Assembly (NCBI RefSeq): GCF_002941025.1
Contig: NZ_PTJS01000001.1
Location: forward strand, 3,162,001-3,226,000
Direction of reading: 5' to 3'
Length of the DNA: 64,000 bases
From: Streptomyces sp. QL37
GTDB taxonomy: Bacteria; Actinomycetota; Actinomycetes; Streptomycetales; Streptomycetaceae
This document shows, piece after piece, positions 1 through 8,502 of the stretch (the stretch's first letter is position 1; every line of letters begins with the position of its first letter). A program made the position numbers and the translations under genes. Below the pieces are notes generated by a model. That model was not told where the DNA came from. It did not search any database and saw only the letters and a list, made by a program, of their open reading frames with translations.

Positions 1-40
1 CTCCGGCACCGTCCACGACCATCAGGGGCGCATCAGCCAT
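1..40 (-). CDS. 5' end of a gene running off the left edge
   Basis: Only the first 13 codons are inside the window (ATG at 40-38 on the minus strand, reading MADAPLMVVDGAG). The start is supported by a strong Shine-Dalgarno sequence, GAAGGAG, about 8 nt upstream. Nothing can be said about function from 13 residues. The neighbour at 193 is divergent. Confidence 0.45.
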   Translation of the reverse strand, partial: MADAPLMVVDGAG

Positions 41-192
41 GAACCCAGCTCCTTCACCCCCCAGCACGGGCCCGGGACAGGGCCCCCGCACACGTGGACA
101 CGTACCGAACCAGCATCGGCCCGCCGCCCCCGGCCCGCTACCGGAGCGGGCGGGCGGGTCCGTGTGTCGGTGGGGCCGCATAGCCTGCGCCC

Positions 193-750
193 ATGGACGA
201 CACGGGCGGGACCGACCGCAGCTTCCCCGTGGCCCTGGCCGAGGTGGCCGGGGTCGACTTCTACGACGATCACTACCTCACCGTCGACGAGGACGGGGAC
301 GAGGACCACCGCTTCGACTTCGAGCCGAACCCGTACTTCGAGTCGGCCGAGTGGACGACCAGGATGTTCCGGAGCTGGACGGGGAACCGGGAGGCCGACG
401 GCGACGCGTACCTCGTCTTCGGCCAGGACGGCGCGGGCGGCCGCGCCATGATCTGGCGCGCCCGGCCGGGCCTTCCGCTCGCCGACCAGCCGGTCGTCTT
501 CCTGGGCTCCGAGGGCGAGTGCGGAGTGGTGGCGGGGAACCTCTCCGACTTCCTGTGGGTGCTGGCCGACGGTTACGGCCCGAGTGAGGCGGCCCTGGCC
601 GACGAGTTGCCGTCCGCACCCGACGAGCCCCTGACCCGCGTCGCCGAACGCCACGCGACGACACCGCGCAGGACGGCGCGGGAGATAGTCACCGGGGCCC
701 GGGCGGAGTTCCCCACCTTCGAGGAGGACATCCACGCCCTGTGCCGCTGA
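193..750 (+). CDS. SUKH (SMI1/KNR4)-like hypothetical protein
   Basis: This 185-aa acidic protein has no signal peptide or membrane segment. A mid-section rich in aromatic and acidic residues (about residues 20-60) and a later VVFLGSEGEC...NLSDFLWVLADG stretch (about 95-125) resemble the core of SMI1/KNR4 (SUKH) proteins. In bacteria these are often immunity proteins or peptide-binding scaffolds. The resemblance is by eye and weak, so it could be another conserved actinomycete family. The ATG at 193 was chosen because the acidic N-terminus begins there. It stands alone, divergent from the partial gene on the left and convergent with the exporter on the right. Confidence 0.6.
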   Translation: MDDTGGTDRSFPVALAEVAGVDFYDDHYLTVDEDGDEDHRFDFEPNPYFESAEWTTRMFRSWTGNREADGDAYLVFGQDGAGGRAMIWRARPGLPLADQPVVFLGSEGECGVVAGNLSDFLWVLADGYGPSEAALADELPSAPDEPLTRVAERHATTPRRTAREIVTGARAEFPTFEEDIHALCR

Positions 751-776
751 GCCCTCGGGCTGCCGCCCGGCGCCGA

Positions 777-2345
777 TCAGCGTGCCGGCTCCGCGGGACG
801 GCTGCGGTCCTCCGAGGACGGCGGCGTGGCGGGCGCGCGCCCGGCCGTGCCTCGCAGGAAGCCGAACGAGAACACCCCGGCCCCGGCCATGACCACGGCC
901 GCGCCGACGGCCGCGATGCCCAGCCCGTGGGTGAAGGCGTCACGCGCGGCCGACAGCACGGCGTCCGCCGCCTCGGCCGGCAGCTCGGCCGCAACGGCCG
1001 CCGCGCCGCCCAGGGTCTCGCGTACCGCGTCGGCGTCCTCCGTCCCGGTGGGCAGGGCGTCGGCCATGTCCCGGCTGTAGACCGCGGTGCCGATGGAGCC
1101 GAGGATCGCCATGCCCAGGGCTCCGCCCAGCTCCTGCCCCGACTCCAGAACGGCCGCCGCCGATCCGGCGCGCAGCGGCGGGGCGGCGCCCAGGGCCAGC
1201 TCGTTGGCGAGGGTCATGGCGGCGACCAGCCCGCCGGCGTACGCGGCCGCGCCGGCGAGGACGAACCACAGGGGCGAGTCGGTGCGCAGCTGCGACAACC
1301 AGAGGAATCCGCAGGCGGCGACGAGGAAGCCGCCTCCCATGACGTACGCGCGGTCGGTCCGCTGGGCGAGCGCGGCGGCGGTCGGCGCCATGACGACCAC
1401 GCCCGCGGCGGGCACCAGGCTCCACAGCGCGGCGGTGAGGGGGCTCAGGCCGAGCACGGACTGCAGGTACTGCGTGAAGAAGACGGCCATGCCCACGGTG
1501 GCGAACATCGCGAGCACGTCGGCTACCACCGGGCCGCCGAAGGCACGCTGCCCGAGCAGGCCGAGGTCGATCAGGGGGTGGGCCAGGTGCCTCTGCCGGC
1601 GTACGAAGACGAGGCCGAGCACCAGCCCGGCGGCGATGCAGAGCGCGGGCAACGGCTCGTAACCGTGCCGGGCCAGCTCCTTGATGCCGTAGATGACCGC
1701 GAGCAGGGCGCCGAGCGAGAGCACGGCGCTGATCAGGTCGAAGCGACCGCGGGCGGTGGTGGCGGTCTCGGGCACGAGGACGGGCACCAGCACGAGCAGA
1801 AGCACCATGGCGGGCAGGTTGATGAGGAACACCGAGCCCCACCAGAAGTGTTCGAGCAGCAGCCCGCTGACGACGGGCCCCAGCGAGATGCCGGTGGTCA
1901 TGACGCCCGTCCAGATGGTCACCGCCTTGGCCCGCTGCCTCGCGTCGTGGAAGAGGTTGCGGATCAGGGCGAGGGTCGACGGCATCAGGGCGGCCCCGCC
2001 GATCCCCAGCAACGCGCGTACGCCGATGAGCACTTCGGCGGAGTGCGCGTACGCGGCGGCGACGGAGGCCGCACCGAAGACGGCGGCTCCGGCGAGGACC
2101 AGCGCGCGCCGCCCGATCCGGTCACCGAGGGCGCCCATGACGATCAGCAGGCCGGCGAGTACGAAGCCGTACATGTCCAGGATCCACAACTGCTGTGTGG
2201 CGCTGGGCTCCAGGTCCTGGCTGATGAAGGGAATGGCGAAGTAGAGGATGGACACGTCCATCGAGACAAGGAGCAGCGGCAGCATCAGGACGCCGAGGGC
2301 GGTCCATTCCTTGCGGCCCGCGCGGGAGCCGGTTGTGTTCTCCAT
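777..2345 (-). CDS. MFS drug exporter, DHA2 (EmrB/QacA-like, 14 TMS) family
   Basis: This 522-aa polytopic membrane protein is a predicted proton-driven multidrug exporter. It starts at MENTTG and runs into a first TM segment with VSMDVSILYFAIPFI, the usual DHA2 pattern (D and A in TM1). The loop motif GxLxDRxGRR is seen as GALGDRIGRRALVL near residue 75, and the antiporter motif C region as GPVVSG near residue 150. Length and about 14 hydrophobic segments fit DHA2 rather than 12-TMS DHA1. An upstream in-frame start at 2381 would add a non-hydrophobic tail that lies in the operator region, so 2345 is preferred. It is divergent from a GntR-TetR hybrid regulator that very likely represses it. 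Confidence 0.93.
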   Translation of the reverse strand: MENTTGSRAGRKEWTALGVLMLPLLLVSMDVSILYFAIPFISQDLEPSATQQLWILDMYGFVLAGLLIVMGALGDRIGRRALVLAGAAVFGAASVAAAYAHSAEVLIGVRALLGIGGAALMPSTLALIRNLFHDARQRAKAVTIWTGVMTTGISLGPVVSGLLLEHFWWGSVFLINLPAMVLLLVLVPVLVPETATTARGRFDLISAVLSLGALLAVIYGIKELARHGYEPLPALCIAAGLVLGLVFVRRQRHLAHPLIDLGLLGQRAFGGPVVADVLAMFATVGMAVFFTQYLQSVLGLSPLTAALWSLVPAAGVVVMAPTAAALAQRTDRAYVMGGGFLVAACGFLWLSQLRTDSPLWFVLAGAAAYAGGLVAAMTLANELALGAAPPLRAGSAAAVLESGQELGGALGMAILGSIGTAVYSRDMADALPTGTEDADAVRETLGGAAAVAAELPAEAADAVLSAARDAFTHGLGIAAVGAAVVMAGAGVFSFGFLRGTAGRAPATPPSSEDRSRPAEPAR

Positions 2346-2389
2346 GTCCAGCACGGAAGCGGGCCGCGACGTACACCGCAAACAGCTCC

Positions 2390-2448
2390 CTAGTGCACCG
2401 GCCCGAAACCCCCAGCTGACATGGGTGCGGGGACCCCAGGTGCACTAG
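2390..2448. promoter_or_regulatory. Divergent operator: perfect 10-bp inverted repeat
   Basis: The arms CTAGTGCACC (2390-2399) and GGTGCACTAG (2439-2448) are exact reverse complements, 39 bp apart. They lie between the exporter and its divergent regulator. Each half ends in GTGCAC, itself palindromic. The right arm runs into TAGTACGGT, a plausible -10 just upstream of the regulator's GTG. This arrangement fits two dimer sites repressing both promoters. It is inferred from sequence only. Confidence 0.65.
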
Positions 2449-2460
2449 TACGGTGGCGCC

Positions 2461-3366
2461 GTGAGCACCGAACCGCCCTACCTCCGCATCGCCGGAGAGA
2501 TCCGCCGCCGCATCGCCTCGGGCGAGCTGGGCCCGGGGGACCCGGTCCCCTCCACGCGCCGGATCACGCAGGAGTGGGGCGTCGCGATGGCCACGGCGAC
2601 GAAGGCCCTCGGGGCGCTCAGCCAGGAAGGCCTGGTGCGGGCGGTCCCCGGCATCGGCACGGTGGTCGCGGAGAGCCGCCGGGAGCGGGCCGTGCCACCG
2701 GGCCGACAGCTCAGCCGCGAACGCATCATCCGTACGGCGATAGCGCTCGTGGACGCGGAGGGCCTCCCCGCCCTGTCGATGCGGCGCCTGGCGACGGAGT
2801 TCGGCACCTCCACGATGGCCCTGTACCGCCACGTCCAGAGCAAGGGCGAACTCGTCCAGCTGATGGCGGAAGCGGTCTTCGGCACCGGCCCGCCCGGCCC
2901 ACGCCCGACGGGCTGGCGCCCCCTGCTGGAGCGGGAGGCACGCTGGCTGTGGAAGCAGTACGAGCGCCACCCCTGGCTGGCCCGCGCCATGGCCGGCCTC
3001 ACCCGCCCGATGGCCTCCCCGAACGCGATGCAGTACACGGAACGGGTCCTGACCGCCCTCACCGGCATCGGCCTCACCCCGGAACAGATGCTGCACGTCC
3101 ACCTCACGGTGCTCGGCTACGCCCAGGGCGTCGCGATGGCCGTGGAACTGGAGTCCCAGGCGCGGCAGGACAGCGGCATGACGGCGGACGAGTGGATGGC
3201 GGCGGCCCAGCCCCGCATGAACGCGATCCAGACCCCCGCGGCCTACCCGGTGCTGTCCACACTCTTCGACGAGGACGACTTCGACCTGGACCTGGCCGTC
3301 CTCTTCGAGTTCGGTTTGGAACGGGTCCTGGACGGGGTGGAGGGGCTGGTGGTGGGGGCGGGCTGA
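2461..3366 (+). CDS. GntR-TetR hybrid transcriptional regulator
   Basis: This 301-aa protein has two DNA-binding parts. Residues 1-70 are a GntR-type winged helix (YLRIAGEIRRRI...GDPVPSTRRI...ATKALGALSQEGLV...GIGTVV). Residues about 85-130 are a TetR helix-turn-helix (ALSMRRLATEFGTSTMALYRHVQSK), followed by a TetR_C-like ligand domain. Such fusions are known in actinomycetes, usually beside drug exporters. The GTG start is at the edge of the proposed operator, so the protein probably autorepresses and controls the divergent DHA2 exporter. The ligand is unknown. Confidence 0.9.
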   Translation: MSTEPPYLRIAGEIRRRIASGELGPGDPVPSTRRITQEWGVAMATATKALGALSQEGLVRAVPGIGTVVAESRRERAVPPGRQLSRERIIRTAIALVDAEGLPALSMRRLATEFGTSTMALYRHVQSKGELVQLMAEAVFGTGPPGPRPTGWRPLLEREARWLWKQYERHPWLARAMAGLTRPMASPNAMQYTERVLTALTGIGLTPEQMLHVHLTVLGYAQGVAMAVELESQARQDSGMTADEWMAAAQPRMNAIQTPAAYPVLSTLFDEDDFDLDLAVLFEFGLERVLDGVEGLVVGAG

Positions 3367-3529
3367 TGGGGTGGGCGAGCCGCCCGCCTCGGGCTCGTAT
3401 CGGTCTCAGGGCGAATTCATGAGAGATTCCGCTCATGTCGCACCTTTGCAATACGATCACATTCAACAACTAACTCCGGGCCACTCACCCCCCCCACGCA
3501 GGCCCCGTTCCGTCTGTGCGAGGAAGCCC

Positions 3530-5059
3530 ATGCCGCCCTACCAGCCGTCCTCGGACTGGCAGTACGAGATCCCGACGACCGGCAGCAAGCGGCTGCCGCC
3601 CGCCGCCCGTTATGTCGAATCACTGACGCACCAGGGCTATGGCTTCGAGGCGGCGATAGCCGACCTCGTCGACAACTCCATCGACGCGGGTGCGCGAAAC
3701 GTCGTCATCAGCTTCCTGCGCGACGAGGACCGCCTTGTCAGCCTCCTGGTCGTCGACGACGGGCGGGGCATGAACGACGAGACGCTCGACACCGCGATGA
3801 CGGTGGGCGGCCGGCAGGAGTACGGGGAGAACGCACTCGGCCACTTCGGTGCCGGTCTCAAGGCCGCGTCACTCTCGCACGCCGATTCACTCACGGTGAT
3901 CAGCCGCACCAAGCGCAGCCCGTCCACCGGCCGACGGTGGCTGACGGCCCGCGCCCAGGCCGATTTCACCTGCGACATCGTGGATCCCGGCTACTGCCAG
4001 GACCTCGTCGACCGTTACGACGGCCTGATCGAGTGGCACGGCACCATCGTGCGCTGGGACAAGGTCCGCGCGTTCGACACGGTCACGGCCGGACAGGCCG
4101 ACCGCTATCTCGACGACGCGATCGAGAAGCTGGAGACCCACCTCGGGCTCCACCTGCACCGCTTCCTGGCCGACGACACTTTCAACGTCGACATCGTGGT
4201 CGAGGACGTCGCGACCAAGGAGGAGCTGGACCACCGGGGCGTCGAGCCGATCGACCCGTTCGGCTACCGCGTTCCCGGCCGGGCCGGTTACCCGCGTACG
4301 TACACCGCACCCGTCGAGGGCGTCGGTGACGTGGCGCTGACCGCACATATCTGGCAGCCGAAGTCCCCGTTGGTCAGCTTCCGCGGGATCGGACCGCTCG
4401 CCGAGCGGCAGGGCTTCTACATCTACCGGAACAACAGGCTTGTGCAGGCAGGTGGCTGGAACAGCACCCGCAGCGCCGAGGGGCACCTCGCGCTGGCCCG
4501 TATCGCGATCGACCTTCCGGCCGAGGCGAACGACGTCTTCAGCCTCACGGTCAAGAAGGACGGCGTGACGGTGACCCCCGCGTTCGCACGAGGGCTCGAA
4601 CAGGCGACCGACGCGGCGGGACACACCTTCGGCGAGTACGTCCAGGAGGCGCAGACGACGTACCGGGAAGCTGCCAAGCGGGTCACCGAGGTGACGCGTG
4701 ACGCGGTCATCCCTGCCGGGAAGGGGCTCGACCCGAAACTGCGACGGACGCTGCGGGACGAACTGCCCGAGCTGGAGGGGGAGGAACCGATTACCTTCCG
4801 CTGGGCGTCCCTGGCACCGGACCTGTTCTTCGAACTCGACCGCGACGTACGTGAGATCAGGCTCAACAAGCTGTACCGGACGGCCTTCAACGGCGGGCGC
4901 CGGGGCGGGCTCAACGACGCCCCGGTCGTGAAGAGCATGCTCTATCTGATGGTGGAGGAGATCTTCCAGAAGTCCCGGGTCCGGGCCACGCGCGCCGACA
5001 AGATCGCCTTGTGGAACAGCGTCCTGGTGACGGCGGCACGCTGCGAAATGACCCGCTGA
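3530..5059 (+). CDS. Prokaryotic MORC/MutL-type GHKL ATPase
   Basis: This 509-aa protein is a GHKL ATPase of the type found beside Z1 and Vsr proteins in restriction-modification neighbourhoods. ATP-site motifs are intact: N-box E40-AAIADLVDNSIDAGA (N49), G1 box VVDDGRGM (about 74-81) and G2 box GHFGAGLKAASLS (about 104-116). An S5-like second half follows, then a charged C-terminus. In MutL and MORC, ATP binding closes a dimer clamp on DNA. The ATG at 3530 follows GAGGAA; the reading frame upstream lacks any such sequence. It is the first gene of the island's left plus-strand set, 66 bp before Z1. No nuclease domain is visible in it, so it probably acts as a clamp or switch for the partner enzymes. 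Confidence 0.9.
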   Translation: MPPYQPSSDWQYEIPTTGSKRLPPAARYVESLTHQGYGFEAAIADLVDNSIDAGARNVVISFLRDEDRLVSLLVVDDGRGMNDETLDTAMTVGGRQEYGENALGHFGAGLKAASLSHADSLTVISRTKRSPSTGRRWLTARAQADFTCDIVDPGYCQDLVDRYDGLIEWHGTIVRWDKVRAFDTVTAGQADRYLDDAIEKLETHLGLHLHRFLADDTFNVDIVVEDVATKEELDHRGVEPIDPFGYRVPGRAGYPRTYTAPVEGVGDVALTAHIWQPKSPLVSFRGIGPLAERQGFYIYRNNRLVQAGGWNSTRSAEGHLALARIAIDLPAEANDVFSLTVKKDGVTVTPAFARGLEQATDAAGHTFGEYVQEAQTTYREAAKRVTEVTRDAVIPAGKGLDPKLRRTLRDELPELEGEEPITFRWASLAPDLFFELDRDVREIRLNKLYRTAFNGGRRGGLNDAPVVKSMLYLMVEEIFQKSRVRATRADKIALWNSVLVTAARCEMTR

Positions 5060-5125
5060 TCCCTGCCGCGTCCCACCTCGCCACGCCTGTCACTCCCGCC
5101 ACGCCTCCGAGAAAGCCGCCTCGCC

Positions 5126-8038
5126 ATGACCGACCACCTGTTCAACCTGCACGGCGATGTCCTTGCCGCCATGCGCCGGGGCCCGAAGGCATTCGCGAAG
5201 CTGGCCTTCGTGCTCTCGGAGGCGGAGGAACCGGCCGACACCGACTTCGGCCACTTCCGGGACCGGATCGTCGCGGCCGGCCCAGGGGACGAACTCATCG
5301 CACTGTGGCACCGCACGCTGACCGCCTGGGACCTGGCGGAGCAGTCGGACTGGTCCGATGCCCCGCCTCGGACCGATGCCCGGCGAAGCGACACCCATGA
5401 CCGCCTCGGCTTCGGCGCGGACCTGCGAAAGGCCCTGGACGCAGCCGTGCCGGTGTTCAAGGAGCCCGGGGCCACCGTCATCAGCAAGGAGTTCACGTCC
5501 TGGTACTCCAGGGACTCGGCGGCGGCACGCGCCTTCTACTGGAACTCGTACGAGCGGACACTGCGCCGCAAGGGCTGGTCGGACGCGGCCGTGTCGAGCC
5601 TGGACGAAGCCAGCCATGCCGTGGTCGAGCGTCTCTCCGATCCCACCCGCGCCGAGGCGTACGGCGCCCGGGGCCTGGTCGTCGGCTATGTCCAGTCGGG
5701 AAAGACGGCCAACTTCACGGGCGTGACCGCGAAGGCCATCGACGCCGGCTACCGCCTGGTCATCATCCTCGGGGGCACCCTGAATCTCCTGCGGGGCCAG
5801 ACCCAGCGCCGGCTGGACATGGAGCTCATCGGGCGGGAGAACATCCTGCGCGGCGCGGACCCGGCCGACACGGACGCGCTCATCGGTGTCGACTACCAGG
5901 ACGACGAGGACTGGCCGGCGAAGTTCGTCAGCCACGGCGGCCGTCCGTCCACGCTGGGCGCCTTCGACATCGAGCGCCTCACGACGCGCGACGACGACTA
6001 CAAGAGTCTGCTGAACGGCATCCGCACGCTCGAATTCGAGAAGCAGGTCCGCACGCAGCCCCTGTACGACGCGGCCAATCTGCACCACGCCGCCGCCCGC
6101 GTGATGGTCGTGAAGAAGAACGCGGACGTGCTGGACAAGCTGCTCAGGGATCTCAAGAAGATCGGCCCGATCCTCTCCGAGATCCCGGCACTGATCATCG
6201 ACGACGAGTCGGACCAGGCGTCGGTGAACACGACGGACCCGAAGAAGTGGGAGAACGGCCAGGTCGCCCGAAAGGCGATCAACAGCCAGATCACACAGCT
6301 TCTCGGCCTGCTCCCGCGCGCCCAGTACGTCGGCTACACGGCGACGCCGTTCGCCAACGTCTTCGTCGACCCGGGCGACGAGGAGGACATCTTCCCCCGC
6401 GACTTCCTGATCTCTCTGCCGCGCCCGACCGGCTACATGGGCGTTCAGGATTTCCACGACCTCGAAGGCGAGGGCTCGGCCGAGGAGACGCACATCCGCG
6501 GCATCTACGACGACACCGGCGACCGCCTCCAGGAAGCGCTGGACGCCTTCGTCCTCACCGGCGCGCTGAAGCTGTATCGGGCGGCGAACGGCGTGCCCGA
6601 GGAGCCCTTCCGCCACCACACGATGCTCGTCCACGAATCCGTGCAGCAGCGGGAACACGCGGCCCTCGCCCTGCGGATCAACTCGATGTGGCACCGCTCG
6701 GCCTACACGGGCCAGGAGGGTCACGCACGCCTCGCCGCCCTGCTGGCCGGCGATTTCCAGCGCTTCGCGGACGACGGCCTGCCGGTCCCGACGTCGTACG
6801 ACGATCTGAAGCCGTACGTCTTCCGGGCCCGCCAGCTCATCAACTCGGGCGGCGAACCGGTGATCATCGTCAACGGCGCCACCGAACGCGACTACGAACA
6901 GGCGGAGCTCGACTTCGACCGGACACCGCGTGTGTGGAAGATCCTGGTCGGCGGTACCAAGCTCTCCCGCGGCTTCACGATCGAGGGCCTCACTGTCACG
7001 TACTACCGCCGCACGACCCAGCAGGCCGACACCCTCATGCAGATGGGCCGCTGGTTCGGCTTCCGCCCCGGCTACCGCGATCTGGTGCGCCTCTACATCG
7101 GCCGCGAAGTACCGATGGGGAAGAAGAAGACCGTCGACCTCTACGAGGCGTTCGAGGCGATCTGCCGCGACGAGGAGACGTTCCGCGCCCAGCTCACCCG
7201 CTACGCCACCCTGGTGGACGGCAAGCCCCAGGTCACCCCGGCACAGATCCCGCCACTGGTCTCGCAGCACCTTTCCTGGCTGAAGCCGGCGGCCCGGAAC
7301 AAGATGTTCAACGCGGAACTGGTGGAGATCCGGTCGCCGGGGCAGTGGGTGGAGCCTACGGCGTACCCCACGAGCGCGGCTGACCTGCGGCACAACGCCG
7401 AGGCATGGCGCCCTGTTCTCGAAGCGCTGGACCCTACCACCGTCACGCTGAGGTGTTCCTCCCACGGCCGGGACGACAGCTACGCCGCCGTGCTCGGGAC
7501 GCTTGACCACGACGCTCTGCTAGGCGTCCTGTGTGATCTGAAGTGGTCCGCCCCAGCCCAGTTCTCGCCGCACCTCGAATCTCTCGTCTCGGCGGCCGAC
7601 GCCGGCAATGTCATCGACGACTGGCTGGTCGTCGTTCCGCAGCAGACGTCGGTACGCGCAGTCGAGGCGACCATTCTCGGCTCACGCCCCCTCTCGCTGG
7701 CGAGCCGTACCCGGCGCCGTGGTGATCTCTTCGGCGCGATCAGCGAGCCCAAGCACCGCGGGGTGGCTCTGCGGGTGGCGGGTGCGCTGAAGGACTCCCA
7801 GGACCCCCTGGTCGAATCGCTCGCACGCGACCGACGTGGTGTCCTGGTCCTCTACCCCCTGGTCGAGAGCGAGCCTCGGCTCTCCTCCGGTAGCGCGATA
7901 GACCCGGGTGAGGTGGTCGTGGCTTTCTCTCTGGTCGCACCGGCGTCTCCGAACAGTGGACGGAGGAGCCTGGTGCGCTTCCGTGCGATCGATTCGAGCA
8001 GGAGCAATATCGCCGTCATTGATCGCGAAGAGGGCTGA
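5126..8038 (+). CDS. Z1-domain P-loop ATPase/helicase-like protein
   Basis: This 970-aa protein carries the Z1 domain known from MORC/MutL-associated restriction systems. Visible motifs are Walker A GYVQSGKTAN (about 187-196), a DExD-like LIIDDESDQAS (about 357-366), motif III-like GYTATPFANVF (about 403-413) and, near 610-660, KLSRGFTIEGL and QMGRWFGFRPGYRDL, which correspond to SF2 motifs V and VI. It is therefore an SF2-related DNA motor with unusual C-terminal additions (residues 700-970) that I cannot assign. It lies between the MORC ATPase and the Vsr nuclease (20-bp gap), in the order typical of these systems. It is likely the translocating subunit of the restriction complex. Confidence 0.92.
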   Translation: MTDHLFNLHGDVLAAMRRGPKAFAKLAFVLSEAEEPADTDFGHFRDRIVAAGPGDELIALWHRTLTAWDLAEQSDWSDAPPRTDARRSDTHDRLGFGADLRKALDAAVPVFKEPGATVISKEFTSWYSRDSAAARAFYWNSYERTLRRKGWSDAAVSSLDEASHAVVERLSDPTRAEAYGARGLVVGYVQSGKTANFTGVTAKAIDAGYRLVIILGGTLNLLRGQTQRRLDMELIGRENILRGADPADTDALIGVDYQDDEDWPAKFVSHGGRPSTLGAFDIERLTTRDDDYKSLLNGIRTLEFEKQVRTQPLYDAANLHHAAARVMVVKKNADVLDKLLRDLKKIGPILSEIPALIIDDESDQASVNTTDPKKWENGQVARKAINSQITQLLGLLPRAQYVGYTATPFANVFVDPGDEEDIFPRDFLISLPRPTGYMGVQDFHDLEGEGSAEETHIRGIYDDTGDRLQEALDAFVLTGALKLYRAANGVPEEPFRHHTMLVHESVQQREHAALALRINSMWHRSAYTGQEGHARLAALLAGDFQRFADDGLPVPTSYDDLKPYVFRARQLINSGGEPVIIVNGATERDYEQAELDFDRTPRVWKILVGGTKLSRGFTIEGLTVTYYRRTTQQADTLMQMGRWFGFRPGYRDLVRLYIGREVPMGKKKTVDLYEAFEAICRDEETFRAQLTRYATLVDGKPQVTPAQIPPLVSQHLSWLKPAARNKMFNAELVEIRSPGQWVEPTAYPTSAADLRHNAEAWRPVLEALDPTTVTLRCSSHGRDDSYAAVLGTLDHDALLGVLCDLKWSAPAQFSPHLESLVSAADAGNVIDDWLVVVPQQTSVRAVEATILGSRPLSLASRTRRRGDLFGAISEPKHRGVALRVAGALKDSQDPLVESLARDRRGVLVLYPLVESEPRLSSGSAIDPGEVVVAFSLVAPASPNSGRRSLVRFRAIDSSRSNIAVIDREEG

Positions 8039-8058
8039 ACGTAGGAAACTGGGAAGTG

Positions 8059-8502
8059 ATGAGCACCGCCAAACCGTCCTCCCCAGGCGTCTCGGCCCGG
8101 ATGAGCCGCCAAGCACGCCGCGACACGGCGCCCGAGGTAGCGGTCCGGAAGCTGCTGCACGCTGCGGGCTATCGCTACCGGGTCAACGAACGCGTGCCGG
8201 GCATGTCCCGGCGCACGATCGATATCGCTTTCACACGGGCCAAGGTCGCTGTGATGATCGACGGCTGCTTCTGGCACGGCTGCCCCGCGCACGCTACGCA
8301 ACCGAAGTCGAACGCTCAGTGGTGGCGGGAGAAGCTGGACCGGAACATGGCCAGGGACCGGGAAACGACCGAGCATCTGGCTGCGGCAGGGTGGACAGTG
8401 CTGCGATTCTGGGAACACGAGGCGCCGGACGGTGCCGCCGAGCTGGTCGCGGCGGCCGTCGAACAGGAACGGCGGACACGGAACGAGGGTGGGGGCCCAT
8501 GA
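8059..8502 (+). CDS. Vsr-like (very short patch repair) DNA endonuclease
   Basis: This 147-aa protein matches the Vsr fold. It has the N-terminal SRQARRDTAPEVAVRKLLHAAGYRYRV region, the active-site aspartate in RTIDIAF (about 55-61), the zinc/active-site block GCFWHGCPAH (about 70-79), a KLDRN helix and the C-terminal GWTVLRFWEHE strand. Vsr cuts beside T:G mismatches at Dcm sites, but stand-alone Vsr homologues in MORC-Z1 neighbourhoods are proposed restriction nucleases. The ATG at 8059 follows GGGAAG. A GTG directly before it is in frame but too close to the ribosome site. Its stop overlaps the next start by four bases (ATGA). It is the only clear nuclease in the island. Confidence 0.92.
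   Translation: MSTAKPSSPGVSARMSRQARRDTAPEVAVRKLLHAAGYRYRVNERVPGMSRRTIDIAFTRAKVAVMIDGCFWHGCPAHATQPKSNAQWWREKLDRNMARDRETTEHLAAAGWTVLRFWEHEAPDGAAELVAAAVEQERRTRNEGGGP

Noticed and set aside
5090..7510. An 806-residue open frame on the minus strand opposite the Z1 gene (and similar long antisense frames opposite many genes).
   Set aside because: High GC makes long antisense frames common. They lack ribosome sites and domain motifs, while the plus-strand frame has a clear Z1 protein.
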